A DNA stretch of 47,427 bases, taken from contig JAFGDR010000008.1 of assembly GCA_016932035.1 (NCBI GenBank), positions 1 to 47,427 of the forward strand. The letters are read 5' to 3'. A program made the position numbers and the translations under genes. Below the pieces are notes generated by a model. That model was not told the DNA's origin, searched no databases, and saw nothing but the letters and a program-made list of their open reading frames with translations. How positions within the stretch are numbered: the first letter of the stretch is position 1; the number at the start of each line of letters is the position of its first letter. This DNA is from Candidatus Cloacimonadota bacterium (GTDB lineage: Bacteria > Cloacimonadota > Cloacimonadia > JGIOTU-2). Below are positions 45,109 to 47,427 of this stretch, one piece after another.

Positions 45109-47427
45109 ATGAACAAGATTATGAAAAAGACCATTTTGTTAGCAGTGCTAATATTTCTCGGTACTGCTCTGTTTGCAGGAACTGTTGAACACGTGTATCA
45201 TTTTGACACACCAGAAATATTTCAAAGTAATGAATACCACAAATTAAAGATGGGTGAACTTATATCCTTATCAAAACCTGGTGAACCCGAATTACCGTGT
45301 AAGTCCGTTACGTTGCTTCTACCCCCAGGAGAACAAGCTATCAGCATCTCAGTAATCTCTAAAATGAAAAATGATCTGCCCGGAGAATATAAGATTTATC
45401 CCAAACAAAAACCATATCCTACTAGTTATCAAGGAGAGGTTGAATTTACAGAACCATATTCGGTAATTTATAACTCTGATATGCTCTTTCCTGAAAAATT
45501 ACATACACAATTTCAAACTCAATACTTCAGGGGTCATTCGATAGCGATTTGTAATATTTTTCCTGTCCAATATATACCTTCGTCCGGACAGGTTTCTTAC
45601 TTCTCAGAAATGAAAGTTATAATTGAAACTGAAACAACTACCGAAGCAGAAAAATCATATAATAATTTCTATCGTTCTGATGGAATGACAAGAGTAAGAA
45701 ATATTGTTGATAATCCAGAACAAATTGATTTATATGCTGCACATTCAAACACTCGAGATGGTGATAACAAATATGTTATTATTACGAGTAGCACATATTC
45801 ATCAAGTTTCTCTTCTTTTGCTGAGTTCAAAACCAAACAAGGGTATAATGTTTTAATAAAAACGGTTGAGGACATATATTCTGACCCTGATTATAATGGA
45901 GTGGATAATCAAGATGAAATCAGGAATTTTATTATATATGCTTATCAAAATCTTGGAACTGATTATGTTCTTCTTGGTGGTGATGTTGAGATTGTTCCTC
46001 ACCGTGGATTCTGGATAAACACTGGTTACGGTACAGAGGATTATGACATTCCAGCAGACCTTTACTACGCAGCCCTTGATAGGGTTGGATCCGGTGCTGG
46101 ACCTGACTGGAATGTAGATAGCGATAGTAAATGGGGTGAGACTTCCGAGGCTGATTACTATGCCGAAATATATATTGGTAGAATCTCAGCTGATAGTGGA
46201 ACTGAATTTAGTGCTGCTTTAAATAAACAGATGATGTACCAGCAAGATCCGGTAGAAACGGATTTAGAGAAAGCAATTATGGTTGGTGAAGAGTTGAATG
46301 ATGATCCTCTTACCTATGGAGGAACTTATAAAGATGAAATACTAAATGGAAGTTCAAATAACGGTTATACTACAACTGGATTCTCTGGTAATTTCACAAT
46401 TCAAACCCAATATCAGCGAGATGGATCTTGGGAGTGGGATGATTTACAAGGTAAAATGAACGCAGGAACTAATATTATAAATCATCTCGGACATTCAAAC
46501 CCAAACTATAATATGAAATTTTCTCGCATTGATGTTACAAATAGTAATCTAACCTCTAATGGCATAAATCATAACTTTTATATAATCTATACACAAGGGT
46601 GTTATCCAGCAGCATTTGATAATAGATGGTCTAATGGCAGTTATGATTCACAAGATTGTATTGCAGAATATTTCACGACTATTAGTAATGGCTGTGTTGC
46701 TTTCATTGGTAACTCTCGTTATGGTTGGTACCATCCGGGGGGAACCGATTCTGGCTCTCAGTATATGGACAGGCAATTCTTTGATGCATTATTTGGTGAG
46801 AACATTTACATGCTTGGTGCGCTGAATGAAGATTCAAAGGAGGATGGGGCATCGCAATGTAATAGCGATCCCTGGTTCCGCTGGTCATATTATTGTGTTA
46901 ATTTACTCGGCGATCCATCACTTGACGTCTGGACTGATAGTCCTTCAACCCTTACACCGAGTTATGCCAGTTCTATAGATGCAACTGAAACCCAGCTGTA
47001 TGTTTCTGCTGGTGTTAGCGGAGCACTTGTTGGTTTGTCACAAAACGGAGATCATATTGGAAGAGGAATAACTGACGGAACTGGAAATATAACTATTACA
47101 TTTGAAAATCCTCTTTCAGTGGGTACAATGGATATTTATATTACTACTCACAATTATAATTTATACATAGGTTCAATAGATGTTGAATCTACTGATCCAA
47201 TATTTTACTTGAATCCAGTTTCCATTGATTATGGAATTGTCGTTGTAGGAGAAAATTCTACAGATCAATTCACAATAAAAAATAACGGTGCTGGAACTTT
47301 GACAGGTGATATTACTACTCCGAATGGATACACAGTTGCAGAAACAAGAGGAAAAATTTCTAAAGAGCAGTATTCTAAAATAAAAGATAAGGACTTTGCT
47401 AAAAACACAATCTCCTATAGTTTGACT
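45109..47427 (+). CDS. gingipain-like C25 cysteine peptidase (C-terminus cut by window edge)
   Basis: An open frame of 773 codons runs from the ATG at 45109 to the window end with no stop. The signal peptide is at about 1-24 (to LFAGTVE). The propeptide-like N-domain (GHSIAICNIFPVQYIPSSG) and the C25 catalytic domain parallel the 38561 gene, with H462 (HLGHSNPNYN) and C498 (YTQGCYPAAFD). LGDPSLDVWTD closes the catalytic domain. An Ig-like domain (about 620-700) and the start of an ASH-like domain (FYLNPVSIDYG) follow. The C-terminus is missing, but a T9SS sorting domain is expected by analogy. It has its own promoter and follows the methyltransferase by 419 bp. Confidence 0.92.
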   Translation, partial: MNKIMKKTILLAVLIFLGTALFAGTVEHVYHFDTPEIFQSNEYHKLKMGELISLSKPGEPELPCKSVTLLLPPGEQAISISVISKMKNDLPGEYKIYPKQKPYPTSYQGEVEFTEPYSVIYNSDMLFPEKLHTQFQTQYFRGHSIAICNIFPVQYIPSSGQVSYFSEMKVIIETETTTEAEKSYNNFYRSDGMTRVRNIVDNPEQIDLYAAHSNTRDGDNKYVIITSSTYSSSFSSFAEFKTKQGYNVLIKTVEDIYSDPDYNGVDNQDEIRNFIIYAYQNLGTDYVLLGGDVEIVPHRGFWINTGYGTEDYDIPADLYYAALDRVGSGAGPDWNVDSDSKWGETSEADYYAEIYIGRISADSGTEFSAALNKQMMYQQDPVETDLEKAIMVGEELNDDPLTYGGTYKDEILNGSSNNGYTTTGFSGNFTIQTQYQRDGSWEWDDLQGKMNAGTNIINHLGHSNPNYNMKFSRIDVTNSNLTSNGINHNFYIIYTQGCYPAAFDNRWSNGSYDSQDCIAEYFTTISNGCVAFIGNSRYGWYHPGGTDSGSQYMDRQFFDALFGENIYMLGALNEDSKEDGASQCNSDPWFRWSYYCVNLLGDPSLDVWTDSPSTLTPSYASSIDATETQLYVSAGVSGALVGLSQNGDHIGRGITDGTGNITITFENPLSVGTMDIYITTHNYNLYIGSIDVESTDPIFYLNPVSIDYGIVVVGENSTDQFTIKNNGAGTLTGDITTPNGYTVAETRGKISKEQYSKIKDKDFAKNTISYSLT

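Overview
The window is a low-GC bacterial chromosome segment of about 47.4 kb. It carries roughly 34 protein genes (one cut by the right edge), three tRNA genes, and no rRNA, CRISPR array, transposase or prophage. Seven large secreted proteins carry, or are expected to carry, a C-terminal type IX secretion (T9SS) type A sorting domain: an NPF-type motif, then a VYNLKGQLV-type strand, then SGIYF or SGVYF, then a basic end. This points to the FCB (Fibrobacteres-Chlorobi-Bacteroidetes) superphylum. Together with SPxxF lipoproteins, an NtrY/NtrC pair and sigma-54-like signals, I favour a Cloacimonadota-like or related candidate-phylum bacterium. That placement is inference. No T9SS machinery gene lies in the window.

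Layout, left to right. (1) Positions 1-2225, minus strand: a small exported protein, a NusG-family antiterminator paralog, an RRM protein, two tandem tRNA-Ser genes, and tadA, whose 3' end runs into the second tRNA. (2) 2368-9615, plus strand: a cation/proton antiporter, a PTS-IIA/P-II-like regulator, and two secreted hydrolases (papain-like C1A and Ntn-type C45) with very short gaps, so probably one transcript. (3) 9616-10052: a structured intergenic region with a palindrome chain, a sigma-54-like promoter, a 22-codon ORF and a nested terminator-like hairpin, leading into a PDZ/outer-membrane-like protein and a beta-solenoid lipoprotein. (4) 12189-18702, plus strand: DUF4390, an NtrY-like kinase, an NtrC-like regulator, PlsY, a Mut7-C RNase-like protein with a ubiquitin-like domain, ElbB, a macrodomain protein and a lipoprotein.

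(5) 26140-18765, minus strand: a compact four-gene operon of aconitase, both ATP-citrate lyase subunits and a monomeric NADP-isocitrate dehydrogenase. This is the citrate-cleaving section of the reductive TCA cycle (or, run the other way, oxidative citrate synthesis). It is preceded by a 460-bp AT-rich region with two sets of direct repeats. (6) 26602-28728: a small outer-membrane protein diverging from a WD40/PD40-propeller lipoprotein. (7) 35912-28757, minus strand: three T9SS cargo proteins (LamG repeats, a 51-residue-repeat propeller, an SGNH-like hydrolase) followed by a cytoplasmic methyltransferase. (8) 36249-47427, plus strand: an AlkD-like HEAT protein, an MtaD-type deaminase, a gingipain-like C25 peptidase with an FG-GAP propeller, tRNA-Lys, a GNAT acetyltransferase, a TraB/GumN protein, a methyltransferase, and a second C25 peptidase that runs off the window.

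The secreted enzymes suggest a protein- and polymer-degrading heterotroph that also has the citrate section of the reductive TCA cycle. The most unusual items are the leader upstream of the PDZ gene, the repeat-bearing control region of the citrate operon, the antiporter/IIA-PII pair, and the recent DNA-level duplication of a C-terminal module between two neighbouring T9SS cargo genes.
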